Shown: in pieces, positions 37,823-47,550 of the stretch
Position numbering within the stretch: the first letter of the stretch is position 1
Layout: each line of letters opens with the position of its first letter
Assembly (NCBI GenBank): GCA_937930675.1
Contig: CALHCC010000052.1
Coordinates: 1 to 48,593, forward strand
DNA: 48,593 bases
Direction: 5' to 3'
DNA from: an uncultured Flavobacteriaceae bacterium
GTDB lineage: Bacteria > Bacteroidota > Bacteroidia > Flavobacteriales > Flavobacteriaceae
Made by a program: the position numbers and the translations under genes
The notes under the pieces: model-generated
Databases searched by the model: none
What the model was told of the DNA's origin: nothing
What the model saw: the letters and a program-made list of their open reading frames with translations, nothing else

Positions 37823-40027
37823 TTAAATAATACGTTTTACTCTCTTTACTCCTTTAATACCCTGTAGTTGTCCTATAACTTTTTTTAGTTTACTTCTATT
37901 AGGCACTGTTACAGTAAATTTACCCTCAAACAAACTCCCATCTCCAGCAATATTTAGGTTATTGATATTAATGTTATTGTTTTGAGAAATTACCCTGGTA
38001 ATATTTCCTAGCATTCCGGCTCCATCTTCTCCTGTAATACTAATGGTAACATTAAAAGCTTGTTTGGTAGAATCTACCCAATTGGCTTTCATAATTCTGT
38101 ATGCGTAATTAGATTGCATACTAATCGCATTAGGACAATTATTTTTATGAACTTTAATTCCTTCGTTAATGGTTAAAAAAGCAAATACTTTGTCCCCTGT
38201 AATAGGATTACAACATTTAGCCAGCGTATATTCTAATTTTTCATTGTCATTTCCAAATAATAACGAATCGTAATTGGTGGTTACTTCTTCTTTTTTAACC
38301 GTTTTTATCCCCTCAGATTTTGTTCTACGGAACAACTTGGCAAAAGCACTTGTTTGTTGGTTTACAAAGTTTCTTATCTGTGTATTGTCAATCGTTCCTA
38401 CCCCTATTCTATAAAACAGATCAAACGTAGTATTTAGCTTAAAGAAAGAAACCATCTTTGCTAAATTTTTATCCGTAGGTTCTATTTTTAAATGACGTAA
38501 TTTTCTCTTTAAGATTTCTTTCCCGTACGCTGCTACTTTTCTTTCTTCTTCTTTTAAAGCTTGTCTAATTTTAGCTCTTGCTCTAGCGGTAACTACAAAT
38601 GTTAACCATCGCTCAGAAGGTTTTTGATTGGCAGATGTAATGACCTCAACCTGATCACCACTATTTAACACTCTATCCAAAGGAGTTAATTTACCGTTTA
38701 CCTTAACTCCTCTACACTTTAAACCGATGTCTGTATGAATACTAAATGCAAAATCTAAAGCAGAAGCTCCTTTAGGTAACGATTTTATATCTCCTTTAGG
38801 TGTAAAAATAAAAATTTCTTTCGCGTAAAGATTCAATTTAAAATCTTCTACAAAATCTACTGCATTATGATTGGTCGTTTCTAAGGTATCTTTTAATTTA
38901 TTTAACCAAGATTCTAAACCGCTTTCGTTTACATTTCCTTGTTTGTATTTAAAATGTGCTGCGTACCCTTTTTCGGCTATTTCATGCATTCGTTTAGAAC
39001 GTATTTGCACTTCTACCCACCTACCTTCTGGTCCCATTACAGTGATATGCAAAGCTTCGTACCCTGTGGTTTTAGGTTGAGAAATCCAATCTCTTAATCG
39101 ACTAGGGTTGGGTCTGTAATTATCTGTAACAATGGAATAAATTTTCCAAGCATCAAATTTTTCGTTTTCTTCATCAGAATCGTAAATAATTCGAATTGCA
39201 AACTTATCGTACACCTCTTCGTATCGGACTCCTTGAGAACGCATTTTTTTTCTGATAGAGAAAATAGACTTTGTTCTCCCTTTAATGCTAAATGAAAATC
39301 CTTGTTTTTCTAGTGCATCACTAATTTTAGAGGAAAAATTATCGATATAATCTAACTGATTGTCTTTGTTATCAATTATTTTTTTCTCGATGTCTTTATA
39401 CACCTCATTCTCGGTATATTTTAAACCTAAATCTTCTAGTTCTGTTTTAATGTTAAACAAACCTAATCGATGGGCTAAAGGAGCGTAAATATACAATGTT
39501 TCCGATGCTATTTTAACCTGCTTATGCGGTGGCATGGCATCCATGGTTTGCATGTTGTGCAATCGGTCTGCTATTTTAATTAAGATTACACGAACATCAT
39601 CGTTTAACGTTAATAGCATTTTACGAAAATTCTCTGCTTGTATAGAGGCAATTTGATCTTTTTTCAGTCGAGATATTTTGGTTAATCCATTAACGATTTT
39701 GGCAATTTTCTCACCAAAAATTCGTTCCATGTCTTCTATGGTATAGTCTGTGTCTTCTACCACATCGTGCAACAAAGCAGCCGCAATAGAAACGGCTCCC
39801 AAACCTATTTCGTATGCCACAATTTTAGCCACAGCAATAGGATGATAAATATAAGGTTCTCCTGTTTTTCGCCTTTGTTCACTATGTGCTTCTACCGCTA
39901 CATCAAAAGCACTACGTATCAACTTTTTATCTTCTTCTGACAAATGTTGATAACTATCTTTTAACAGATCCTTATACCTTCTTGCAATCTCTTTGTTTTC
40001 TTTTTCAATATCAATAACGTACCCCAT
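37823..40027 (-). CDS. Bifunctional (p)ppGpp synthetase/hydrolase RelA/SpoT
   Basis: A 734-residue long RSH enzyme. The HD hydrolase domain (about 45-195) has HPIAVAKIVAYE and ALLHDVVEDTDYT, the intact catalytic HD pair. The synthetase domain (about 235-350) has YEVYDKFAIRIIYD and GYEALHITVMGPEGRWVEVQIRS. TGS (about 400-460, FTPKGDIKSLPKGASALDFAFSIHT), a helical/zinc-finger region (KCCNPITGDKV) and a C-terminal ACT domain complete it. It controls the stringent response. A hairpin with a U tract lies just upstream of its start. Confidence 0.95.
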   Translation of the reverse strand: MGYVIDIEKENKEIARRYKDLLKDSYQHLSEEDKKLIRSAFDVAVEAHSEQRRKTGEPYIYHPIAVAKIVAYEIGLGAVSIAAALLHDVVEDTDYTIEDMERIFGEKIAKIVNGLTKISRLKKDQIASIQAENFRKMLLTLNDDVRVILIKIADRLHNMQTMDAMPPHKQVKIASETLYIYAPLAHRLGLFNIKTELEDLGLKYTENEVYKDIEKKIIDNKDNQLDYIDNFSSKISDALEKQGFSFSIKGRTKSIFSIRKKMRSQGVRYEEVYDKFAIRIIYDSDEENEKFDAWKIYSIVTDNYRPNPSRLRDWISQPKTTGYEALHITVMGPEGRWVEVQIRSKRMHEIAEKGYAAHFKYKQGNVNESGLESWLNKLKDTLETTNHNAVDFVEDFKLNLYAKEIFIFTPKGDIKSLPKGASALDFAFSIHTDIGLKCRGVKVNGKLTPLDRVLNSGDQVEVITSANQKPSERWLTFVVTARARAKIRQALKEEERKVAAYGKEILKRKLRHLKIEPTDKNLAKMVSFFKLNTTFDLFYRIGVGTIDNTQIRNFVNQQTSAFAKLFRRTKSEGIKTVKKEEVTTNYDSLLFGNDNEKLEYTLAKCCNPITGDKVFAFLTINEGIKVHKNNCPNAISMQSNYAYRIMKANWVDSTKQAFNVTISITGEDGAGMLGNITRVISQNNNININNLNIAGDGSLFEGKFTVTVPNRSKLKKVIGQLQGIKGVKRVKRII

Positions 40028-40052
40028 AAGCTATATGCTTTGTAAACAAAAA

Positions 40053-40090
40053 TTACTGATAGTTCCCTTAAAAAAGGTGAGCATCAGTAA
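40053..40090 (-). terminator. Hairpin between M48 protease gene and relA/spoT
   Basis: TTACTGAT and ATCAGTAA form an 8-bp outer stem with further partial pairing inside. On the minus strand it is followed by TTTTTG and lies 26 bases before the relA/spoT ATG. It can terminate the upstream M48 transcript or attenuate read-through into relA/spoT. Confidence 0.55.
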
Positions 40091-40128
40091 CTTTTAGTAT
40101 TCTTAAGTATTAAATATAGTGATTTTAT

Positions 40129-41373
40129 CTAAGATGAGCTTGTGTTTTTTAAATTCAAAATTCGTTGTAATAATGTAGGATGTGAGTAATGAAAAAACAC
40201 ATTCCACGAATGTGGTGTTAAATTACTTAAACTGTTTTTAGATAACTTTTTTAAAGAAGTGATTAAATAACGTCCTCCGTACGTTTGTTTTGCAAAATCA
40301 TCTGCCTGGTATTCAAATTTTCTAGAAATCACATTCATAATCACACCTGTTAATTCTGAAATAGGACTGTACAAAATTCCAAAAGCCAACAAACCGATAT
40401 GAAAATTACTTTGTTGCACATGAAAAGCATCTGCCAACAAAGGATTCCCTAAAAGTAACCCTAAAATAAACAACGTAAAACCTGTAAGTAGTAAAGACGT
40501 AAACATATTAAATAGCGTATGCTTTTTTTTGTAATGGCCTACCTCATGAGCAAATACAGCTACAATTTCTTCTTCGCTTAAATCGTTAATTAACGTATCG
40601 TACAATACAATTCTTTTTTTAGGACCAAAACCTGAAAAATAAGCATTTGCTTTGGTAGATCTTTTAGACCCATCAATTACAAAAATATGAGCCAACTTAA
40701 AACCTTGCTCAGTAGCATAGGCAAACAATTTGTCTTTTAAACTTCCTTCTTCTAACGGAGTTTGTTTGTTAAATAGCGGAACAATTAAACTAGAATAAAA
40801 CAGTGTTAAAAACAGTGTGAAAACAGAAAAAACCAGCCATGCATACCACCAAAACTGTGTGTGGGTTTTGTAATACAACCAAGTGATTAGTAATAGCATT
40901 CCTCCACCTACAATAGTGGTCATCAACAATCCTTTTAACTTATCAATCCAAAAAAGTTTTTTGCTGCTTTTATTAAAACCAAACTTTTCTTCTATCACAA
41001 ACGTGTGATAGTAGCCAAAAGGAATTTGAATTAGTGAACTCACTACACCTATAATACCAAAAAACACCAAGGTTTGTAATAACAAGTTCTGTGTTATTTG
41101 CTCTGCCCAATGTTGTACCCAAGCAACTCCATCCAACAAAAAAAACAATAGCGTAATAACAAATGAAAAAATACCCGATATGCTAGAAAATTTATAATTG
41201 GTTAGCTTGTATGATTGTGACTTTTTATATTCTTGTTCATCATACACATCTGCCAATTCCTTAGGTACTACATCGTTAAAATGTTTTGCGTTTACAAAAC
41301 TAATCAGTTCTTCTTTTACAAAATTAACCACCAAAATGGTAATGATGATGATAAACAATATGCTTCCTGTCAT
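40129..41373 (-). CDS. M48-family (Ste24-like) membrane metallopeptidase
   Basis: 414 residues with several N-terminal membrane segments (starting about 1-20 and 60-115) and more around 170-200 and 295-345. The zinc motif HExxH is in VAVFAHEVGHYKKKH, with the third ligand Glu expected in SRKFEYQADDFA. VIDGSKRSTKANAYFSGFGPKKRIVLYDTL is the conserved substrate-cleft segment. Ste24-like proteases in bacteria degrade damaged membrane proteins; CAAX processing is not expected here. The start codon is one base from the stop of the upstream methyltransferase gene. Confidence 0.93.
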   Translation of the reverse strand: MTGSILFIIIITILVVNFVKEELISFVNAKHFNDVVPKELADVYDEQEYKKSQSYKLTNYKFSSISGIFSFVITLLFFLLDGVAWVQHWAEQITQNLLLQTLVFFGIIGVVSSLIQIPFGYYHTFVIEEKFGFNKSSKKLFWIDKLKGLLMTTIVGGGMLLLITWLYYKTHTQFWWYAWLVFSVFTLFLTLFYSSLIVPLFNKQTPLEEGSLKDKLFAYATEQGFKLAHIFVIDGSKRSTKANAYFSGFGPKKRIVLYDTLINDLSEEEIVAVFAHEVGHYKKKHTLFNMFTSLLLTGFTLFILGLLLGNPLLADAFHVQQSNFHIGLLAFGILYSPISELTGVIMNVISRKFEYQADDFAKQTYGGRYLITSLKKLSKNSLSNLTPHSWNVFFHYSHPTLLQRILNLKNTSSS

Positions 41374-41374
41374 T

Positions 41375-42169
41375 TTATTTAAAATTTCGTTGTCTCTTAG
41401 CCTCGTACACCAATATACCTGCTGCTACAGAAACATTCATAGAATCTATTTTACCCAACATAGGGATAATTATTTTTTTGTCTGCCATCTGCAACCATTC
41501 ATCACTTAAACCCACAGCCTCTGTACCTACAATAATAGCAGTAGCCCTTGTAAAGTTTTGCTGATGGTATTCCTCGGAATCTGATTTTAACGCTGCTGCA
41601 TACGTACTAACATTGTTCGCTTTTAAATATCTTAGTATTTCTTGTGTAGTTCCTGTAGCAATTTGTGTGGTAAACAAACACCCCACGCTAGATCTAATAA
41701 TATTAGGATTGAACATGTCTGTTTTAGGATTGGCTATTAACACTGCATCTACATTGGCAGCATCTGCAGTTCTAAGCATTGCTCCTATGTTCCCTGGTTT
41801 TTCGGGTGCTTCTGCCACTAAAATTAGTGGTGTTTTGGTGTTAAATTTTAAGGACTCTAAAGTCATCTCTCTATTTAAAACCACGGCAAGCACACCTTCT
41901 GTAGTAGCTCTGTAGGCTATTTTCTCATACACCTCTTTACTAACTTCAATATATTCTTGAGCAGGTAAAGAATTCACATCAAAAGTTCCCAACACCTCTG
42001 TACAATACAACAATTGTTTTAGTTGATACCCTCCTTCTAAAGCCAATAAAATTTCTCTTTGTCCTTCTACTAAAAACGTTCCCGATTGTTTTCTTGCCTT
42101 AGATTTATCGCTAAGAACCGTTAACGATTTTACAAAAGCATTTTGAACACTGCTTATTTTTTTGTGCAT
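41375..42169 (-). CDS. SpoU/TrmH-family RNA 2'-O-methyltransferase
   Basis: 264 residues. An N-terminal substrate-binding domain (about 1-105, with SGTFLVEGQREILLAL) is followed by a SPOUT trefoil-knot domain. Its three motifs are APEKPGNIGAMLRTADAANVDAVLI, IIVGTEAVGLSDEW and IIIPMLGKIDSMNVSVAAGILVYEAKRQR. It methylates a ribose in rRNA or tRNA using SAM; the target is not evident. It is immediately upstream of the M48 gene. Confidence 0.93.
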   Translation of the reverse strand: MHKKISSVQNAFVKSLTVLSDKSKARKQSGTFLVEGQREILLALEGGYQLKQLLYCTEVLGTFDVNSLPAQEYIEVSKEVYEKIAYRATTEGVLAVVLNREMTLESLKFNTKTPLILVAEAPEKPGNIGAMLRTADAANVDAVLIANPKTDMFNPNIIRSSVGCLFTTQIATGTTQEILRYLKANNVSTYAAALKSDSEEYHQQNFTRATAIIVGTEAVGLSDEWLQMADKKIIIPMLGKIDSMNVSVAAGILVYEAKRQRNFK

Positions 42170-42236
42170 AAATCTTAAAAAATAGTACCCAACAAAAATA
42201 CGACTTTATTCAGCTTAAAAATGAATTTAAAACGAA

Positions 42237-43040
42237 TTATAATTGTTGTAATAAACGACCTAACACCTCTTCTACTCCATGTGCATCATTACTCACTGTT
42301 TTGTAATTCGCTGTAGTTAAAACGTCCGGATGTGCATTTTCCATCGCAAAACTATACGTTGCTTTTTTTAGCATTTCTATATCGTTCTGATAATCTCCAA
42401 AAGCCATGGTTTCTTGTTCTGTAATGCTTAATTCTTGTTGAATTCTTGCAATCGCATTTCCTTTATGATTGGTTTTTAAAGCAATATCTACCCAAAACTC
42501 GCCAGAAACTTTCACTTGCCAATCTCCTGCTAAATGCTTTAAATATGGGTAAATATGTTTTTCTGATCCTCGTGGATGGTACAATGCCAATTTTAAAATA
42601 GCATCGTTTGGCAATTCGTTAAAATTGTCTAACAATTCATATTCACTATAATATTCAGACACCAATTTTACCAGCTCTAAATCTGTATCTAAGTAATAGG
42701 CCTTCTCTTTCCCTGCCAACACAATATACACATCGGGTATTTGTTGGGCAATTTTTAAAAACTTAATAGCATCTTCTCGCTGAAAAGCATTGGAAAACAA
42801 TTCTTTTCCATTTTCTACCACATAAGCCCCATTTTCAGCAACAATGGTAATGTCTTTTACAATGGGTTTTAGTTTTTCTAAAATACTGTGGTACTGCCTT
42901 CCGCTTGCCGCTACAAATTTTATTTGATGTTTTTTTAGCTCTTCAAACTGCTTAAAAAACAAATCACTTACCTCGTGTTTGGAATTTAATAAGGTTCCAT
43001 CCATATCTGTAACCACCAATTTTACTTTAGACAACTCCAT
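42237..43040 (-). CDS. HAD-IIB (Cof-type) sugar phosphatase
   Basis: The HAD nucleophile motif VVTDMDGTLLNSKHEVSD is near the N-terminus, and the Lys/Asp motifs appear as the ALKTNHKGNAIARIQQEL and FGDYQNDIEMLKKATYSFAMENAHPDV segments. The cap domain lies between (about 85-190). Cof-type enzymes dephosphorylate sugar phosphates or flavin and PLP derivatives. The track start at 43112 adds 24 residues of basic unconserved sequence; the Met of MELSKVKLVVTDMDG at 43040 is the better start and gives 267 residues. Confidence 0.9.
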   Translation of the reverse strand: MELSKVKLVVTDMDGTLLNSKHEVSDLFFKQFEELKKHQIKFVAASGRQYHSILEKLKPIVKDITIVAENGAYVVENGKELFSNAFQREDAIKFLKIAQQIPDVYIVLAGKEKAYYLDTDLELVKLVSEYYSEYELLDNFNELPNDAILKLALYHPRGSEKHIYPYLKHLAGDWQVKVSGEFWVDIALKTNHKGNAIARIQQELSITEQETMAFGDYQNDIEMLKKATYSFAMENAHPDVLTTANYKTVSNDAHGVEEVLGRLLQQL

Positions 43041-43267
43041 TTTTACTTTCTTTAACACATTTATTTTATCCTTATCAAGCACTTTGCTCTTAAAAGTTCT
43101 AAAAATAAACATTTCTAAAAGATGCCACTAACATTTAAATTTTAAAACAAGTCTTAAGCCCTTGCTAAGCCTAAGACTATTAACAAGTTATTAACAAAAT
43201 AACAGTTATCAACAAATTTTGTAGAGATTTAAGATTTAAAAAACAACGAGGAATAAAGAATATCATT

Positions 43268-43275
43268 TACATTTG
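43268..43275 (+). promoter_or_regulatory. -7 promoter element of dnaB
   Basis: TACATTTG fits TAnnTTTG and ends only eight bases before the dnaB ATG (43284). Transcription from it would start within a few bases of the start codon, giving a leaderless or nearly leaderless mRNA. No upstream TTTG box is found at the usual spacing. Confidence 0.45.
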
Positions 43276-43283
43276 TTTTCCCT

Positions 43284-44807
43284 ATGGAACAAACTAAAAG
43301 CTTTTCTGGAAAAAAAATTGACAAGTCTAAAATTGTCAATTTAGCCAATGGAAAAATACCTCCACAAGCAGTAGATATGGAGACTGCTGTACTAGGAGCT
43401 ATGATGATTGATAAAAAAGGAATTGATGCTGTGATTGATATTTTGCATCCAGATGCTTTTTATAAAGAACAACATCAGGCCATTTATGCTGCTATCCATA
43501 CTTTGTTCCAAAACTCTGAACCTACAGACTTATTAACAGTTTCTAATCAATTAAAAAAAGATGGAAAACTGAACATGGTAGGGGGCGATTTTTACTTAAT
43601 AGAGCTTACGCAAAAGGTTTCATCTTCAGCACATATTGAGTTTCATGCACGTATTATTTTACAAAAATACATACAACGCCAATTAATTACGATTTCTAGT
43701 GAAATTATTGAAAAATCGTACGATGAAACTGCGGATGTGTTCGATTTGTTAGACATGGCAGAAACTAAGTTTTTTGAAGTAACCCAAGGAAACTTAAAAA
43801 AGAGTTCCGAAAAATCAGATTCTTTAGTTCGACAAGCTTTAAAAAAGATTGAAGAACTTGGGGGTAGAGAAGGAATGTCTGGATATGCTACTGGTTTTAC
43901 CAAATTAGATGCTTTAACATCGGGTTGGCAACCTTCGGATTTAATTATTATTGCGGCTCGTCCAGGTATGGGAAAAACCGCTTTTGTAATTTCAATGGCT
44001 AAAAACATGGCTATCGATTTTAATCATGGAGTGGCTGTATTCTCTTTAGAGATGTCTTCTGTACAGTTAATTACGCGTATGATTTCTTCTGAAACAGGTC
44101 TATCATCAGAAAAATTAAGAAAAGGAACCCTAGAACCACATGAATGGGAACAGTTAAATGTGAAGGTTAAAAACTTATCCGAAGCTCCTATTTTTATTGA
44201 CGATACTCCATCTTTATCCATTTTTGATTTACGTGCCAAGGCTCGAAGATTAAAGTCGCAACACGATATAAAAATTATTGTAATTGACTACTTGCAATTA
44301 ATGACTGCTGGGGGGGCTGCAGGAGGAAACCGTGAACAAGAAATTTCTATGATTTCTCGTAACCTAAAAGCCCTAGCCAAAGAATTACACATTCCTGTTA
44401 TTGCATTGTCTCAGTTATCGCGTTCTGTAGAAACTCGTGGAGGAAGTAAACGTCCTTTACTATCCGATTTACGTGAATCTGGAGCCATTGAACAGGATGC
44501 CGATATTGTATCGTTTATTTTCCGTCCTGAATATTATGGAATGACCGAATGGGATGATGATGATCATACACCCTGTGAGGGACAAGGAGAATTTATTGTG
44601 GCAAAACACCGTAATGGTGGTTTAGACAATATTCGATTAAAATTCACAGGTCATTTAGCTAAATTCTCTGATTTAGAAGATGATTTTGGCGGACAATTAG
44701 AATCGTCTATGAATGCTTTTAACGAAATATCAGGTAGTATTACTCCTGCAGATGCTTTTGATGCTCCGGAACCTTCATCCCCACCCGATGACGAAGTTCC
44801 TTTTTAA
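43284..44807 (+). CDS. dnaB: Replicative DNA helicase DnaB
   Basis: A 507-residue hexameric 5'-3' helicase of the replication fork. The N-terminal domain (about 28-135) has PPQAVDMETAVLGAMMIDKKGIDAV. The RecA-like ATPase domain has Walker A ARPGMGKTAFVISMA and AVFSLEMSSVQLITRM, Walker B IIVIDYLQLMTA, and SQLSRSVETRGGSKRPLLSDLRESGAIEQDADI. A C-terminal acidic Ser/Pro tail ends SSPPDDEVPF. No intein interrupts the Walker A or DYLQL regions. Confidence 0.97.
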   Translation: MEQTKSFSGKKIDKSKIVNLANGKIPPQAVDMETAVLGAMMIDKKGIDAVIDILHPDAFYKEQHQAIYAAIHTLFQNSEPTDLLTVSNQLKKDGKLNMVGGDFYLIELTQKVSSSAHIEFHARIILQKYIQRQLITISSEIIEKSYDETADVFDLLDMAETKFFEVTQGNLKKSSEKSDSLVRQALKKIEELGGREGMSGYATGFTKLDALTSGWQPSDLIIIAARPGMGKTAFVISMAKNMAIDFNHGVAVFSLEMSSVQLITRMISSETGLSSEKLRKGTLEPHEWEQLNVKVKNLSEAPIFIDDTPSLSIFDLRAKARRLKSQHDIKIIVIDYLQLMTAGGAAGGNREQEISMISRNLKALAKELHIPVIALSQLSRSVETRGGSKRPLLSDLRESGAIEQDADIVSFIFRPEYYGMTEWDDDDHTPCEGQGEFIVAKHRNGGLDNIRLKFTGHLAKFSDLEDDFGGQLESSMNAFNEISGSITPADAFDAPEPSSPPDDEVPF

Positions 44808-44810
44808 TAA

Positions 44811-44868
44811 ACAAATAAAAAACGTTGCTTTTTGAAATATAACACAAAGAGCAACGTTTTTTATTTGT
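44811..44868. terminator. Terminator of dnaB
   Basis: A perfect 19-bp inverted repeat, ACAAATAAAAAACGTTGCT and its complement, with a 20-base loop. T-rich tracts lie on both sides. It begins three bases after the dnaB stop codon. Confidence 0.85.
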
Positions 44869-44939
44869 TCTTAAATTTTAAGGAATAATTACCACTTACA
44901 GTTAAAGAGGTTTTGTACTTTTAAAATAAACTTATCATC

Positions 44940-45482
44940 ATGGGAAAAAAACTAACGGAGATCGACGAAAGACTTCAAGAATTTATCAAACAACAAAAGA
45001 TATTTTTTGTAGGAACAGCTGCTGCAAAAGGAAGTGTAAATGTATCCCCTAAAGGGATGGACTCTTTTAGGATTATCAATAAAAACAAAATTGCTTGGTT
45101 AAATTTAACAGGTAGCGGAAACGAAACCGCTGCACATTTGTTAAAAAACAACCGAATGACCATTATGTTCTGTGCCTTTGAAGGCAAACCTCTAATTTTA
45201 AGATTGTATGGAACCGCCAACATATTTCACCCTAGAGATAAAGAATACCAAACCCTTATTCATTTGTTTCCTGAAACACTTGGATCTAGGCAAGTTATAG
45301 AAATGCAGGTAGATTTAGTACAAACTTCATGCGGATATGCAATTCCTTTAATGGATTATCAAGAAGATAGGACCATTTTAAAAGATTGGGCTCAAAATAA
45401 AGGACAACAAAAAATTGAAGCCTACTGGGAAGAAGAAAATTCCAAAAGTATTGATGGTTTTGATACTCATATTTTAGGTTAA
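44940..45482 (+). CDS. Pyridoxamine 5'-phosphate oxidase-like flavin-binding protein
   Basis: 180 residues with the split-barrel FMN-binding fold: FVGTAAAKGSVNVSPKGMDSFRIINKNKIAWLNLTGSGNETAAHLLKNNRMTIMFCAFEGKPLILRLYGTA. This is the general stress/PNPOx-like subfamily, not true PdxH; the C-terminal GRPNRxHDR signature is absent, and the real PdxH is at 13.4 kb. It probably binds FMN, F420 or heme and reduces a small substrate. It is a single gene between dnaB and the convergent glycosyltransferase. Confidence 0.82.
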   Translation: MGKKLTEIDERLQEFIKQQKIFFVGTAAAKGSVNVSPKGMDSFRIINKNKIAWLNLTGSGNETAAHLLKNNRMTIMFCAFEGKPLILRLYGTANIFHPRDKEYQTLIHLFPETLGSRQVIEMQVDLVQTSCGYAIPLMDYQEDRTILKDWAQNKGQQKIEAYWEEENSKSIDGFDTHILG

Positions 45483-45504
45483 AACGGCAATTTCCTAATT
45501 ATTA

Positions 45505-46446
45505 CTATTTTTTAAATATTGCTTTTAAAAAGCCAAAACCATAACCAGTCATTTGCACTAAAGTGGTTATGATAGACAAAAAGGCAACCGTTATATTTTT
45601 ATTGTACCACAAAGAACTCATCAATAACAACATAAAATACAAATAGTAGGCAACAATAAACTGCCAACACCCAACTACAAATAATAATGAAGACATGATA
45701 AACCCTACAATAAACAAGCTAGGAAACCAATAGGTTAGCTTAGCCGTTCCTGGATATTTTTTATTTAACACAGGTCTTGCTTGTCCAAACTTATAGGTTT
45801 GTGTAAAAAAAGAATCAATGGTATTTCTACGTTTATGGTATACAAAAGCACTTTCTATCAGCTGTGTTGCAAAGTTATGTTTCCATAATCTAAAAGACAA
45901 ATCAATATCTTCTCCTATTTTCATAGCAGAAAAACCTTTGGTTACTTCAAAAGCATTTTTAGAAATTCCTAAATTAAAACTTCTTGGCTGAAATTTCCCT
46001 ACTCCCTTTTTCTTTCCTCTAATTCCTCCAGTAGTTAAAAAAGAAGTCATCGAGAAATTTATTGCTTTTTGTAAAGGTGTAAACGACGGATGTGCTGCAT
46101 CAGGCCCTCCAAAAGCATCTGTATATTTCTCTTTTAAAGCCTCAGCTACCTGTTTTAAGTAATTAGCAGGCACCAATACATCAGAATCTAACACAATAAA
46201 ATACGTTCCTTTGGCTTGTTGCATTCCATAATTACGAGCCATGCCTGCTCCTTGATTCTTGGTTAAAAAATACTGGATATTTAATCGGTCGTTATAACTC
46301 TTAACAATCTCCGTTGCATTATTATCAGAACCATCTTCTACAATAATCACTTCAAAAGGTTTATTGTAATTTTGCTTTGTTAAGCTATACAACAACTCAT
46401 CTATTTCATCAGGACGATTGTAAAGAGGAACAATAAAAGAATACAT
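45505..46446 (-). CDS. Family 2 glycosyltransferase with membrane tail
   Basis: 313 residues. GT-A fold: FIVPLYNRPDEIDELLYSL, VIIVEDGSDNNATEIV, GAGMARNYGMQQAKGTYFIVLDSDVLVP (the DxD-type metal motif is DSDV), and GEDIDLSFRLWKHNF as acceptor/catalytic region. Two or three membrane segments at about 235-310 hold it in the inner membrane. It transfers a sugar from a nucleotide donor to a lipid or polysaccharide acceptor. It follows pyrD by 9 bases. Confidence 0.9.
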   Translation of the reverse strand: MYSFIVPLYNRPDEIDELLYSLTKQNYNKPFEVIIVEDGSDNNATEIVKSYNDRLNIQYFLTKNQGAGMARNYGMQQAKGTYFIVLDSDVLVPANYLKQVAEALKEKYTDAFGGPDAAHPSFTPLQKAINFSMTSFLTTGGIRGKKKGVGKFQPRSFNLGISKNAFEVTKGFSAMKIGEDIDLSFRLWKHNFATQLIESAFVYHKRRNTIDSFFTQTYKFGQARPVLNKKYPGTAKLTYWFPSLFIVGFIMSSLLFVVGCWQFIVAYYLYFMLLLMSSLWYNKNITVAFLSIITTLVQMTGYGFGFLKAIFKK

Positions 46447-46455
46447 ACACCAATA

Positions 46456-47496
46456 TTATAAAGTCTTTAAAATAGCTTTGTTTATCTTTTTCACCAAAGA
46501 CGGACCTTCGTAAACAAAACCAGTATACACTTGTACCAAATCTGCTCCTGCGTTTATTTTTTCTAAAGCATCTTCTGCGGAATGAATTCCTCCTACACCA
46601 ATAATTGGAAATGCTTTTTTAGATTTATCTGATAAATATTTAATGGTAGCTGTACTTCTTTCTCTAATAGGTTTTCCACTTAAACCACCATTCCCAATTT
46701 TTTTTAATTGTGTATCTGTAGCTTTTAACCCCTCTCTATTTACAGACGTATTAGAGGCTATTACTCCACCTATCTTGGTTTCTGCTACCAATTCTATAAT
46801 TTCATCTAACTGACTGTTATTTAAGTCTGGAGCAATTTTTAACAAAATAGGTCTTTGCTCTTTTGCCGCATTGTTCAATTTTTGAACCGCAGCAATTAGC
46901 TCTAACAAATAATCTTTATCACCTAATTTAGCATGACTACTTACATTAGGACAACTTACATTTAATACAAAATAATCTACATACGGGTGCAAGGCTTCAA
47001 AAACCTCACAATAATCTTGCGTATATTGTTCTGTAGGAATGTTGGTGTTTTTTCCAATATTACCTCCTACAATTACCTTTCCTTTGTTCTTTTTTAAGTT
47101 TTCAATAGCAGCTTGTACTCCATGGTTATTAAAGCCCATTCTATTAATAATTCCCTTATCGTCTTTTAAACGAAACAATCTTTGTTTAGGGTTTCCTTCT
47201 TGTCCTTTAGGAGTAACCGTACCTATTTCTATAAAACCAAAACCATAATCTGCCAATTCATTAAACAACACTGCATTTTTATCAAAACCGGCAGCCAAAC
47301 CTACTGGGTTTTGAAAACGAATCCCAAACAATTCCTTTTCCAACCTTACATCTTCTACCTTATACATGGCTCTTGTGATGGCTGGTACTCCTGGTATTTT
47401 TGACAAAATTTTAATGACATCAAAAGTAAAATAATGTACTTTTTCTGGATCAAATTGAAAAAATAAAGGACGTATAAGCGTTTTGTATAAACTCAT
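46456..47496 (-). CDS. pyrD: Dihydroorotate dehydrogenase (quinone), class 2
   Basis: The fourth step of pyrimidine synthesis; FMN-dependent and quinone-linked at the inner membrane. Class 2 features are the N-terminal membrane-binding helices ([24 protein letters not shown]), [55 protein letters not shown] (catalytic Ser) and [19 protein letters not shown]. The track ORF begins at a TTG (47523); the ATG at 47496 gives [10 protein letters not shown], the usual start, and 346 residues. Confidence 0.96.
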   Translation of the reverse strand: MSLYKTLIRPLFFQFDPEKVHYFTFDVIKILSKIPGVPAITRAMYKVEDVRLEKELFGIRFQNPVGLAAGFDKNAVLFNELADYGFGFIEIGTVTPKGQEGNPKQRLFRLKDDKGIINRMGFNNHGVQAAIENLKKNKGKVIVGGNIGKNTNIPTEQYTQDYCEVFEALHPYVDYFVLNVSCPNVSSHAKLGDKDYLLELIAAVQKLNNAAKEQRPILLKIAPDLNNSQLDEIIELVAETKIGGVIASNTSVNREGLKATDTQLKKIGNGGLSGKPIRERSTATIKYLSDKSKKAFPIIGVGGIHSAEDALEKINAGADLVQVYTGFVYEGPSLVKKINKAILKTL

Positions 47497-47550
47497 GCTA
47501 AAGGTTTGTTTTGTTCTTGGCAAATTTAGGAATAGTATTTAACATGTTAT

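Noticed and set aside
43151-43214. Chromosomal replication origin near dnaB
   Set aside because: The 9-mers are few and imperfect, there is no dnaA or dnaN nearby, and no unwinding-element cluster stands out.
44940-45482. A second pdxH
   Set aside because: The protein has the split-barrel fold but lacks the C-terminal substrate signature of true PdxH, which is present at 13.4 kb.
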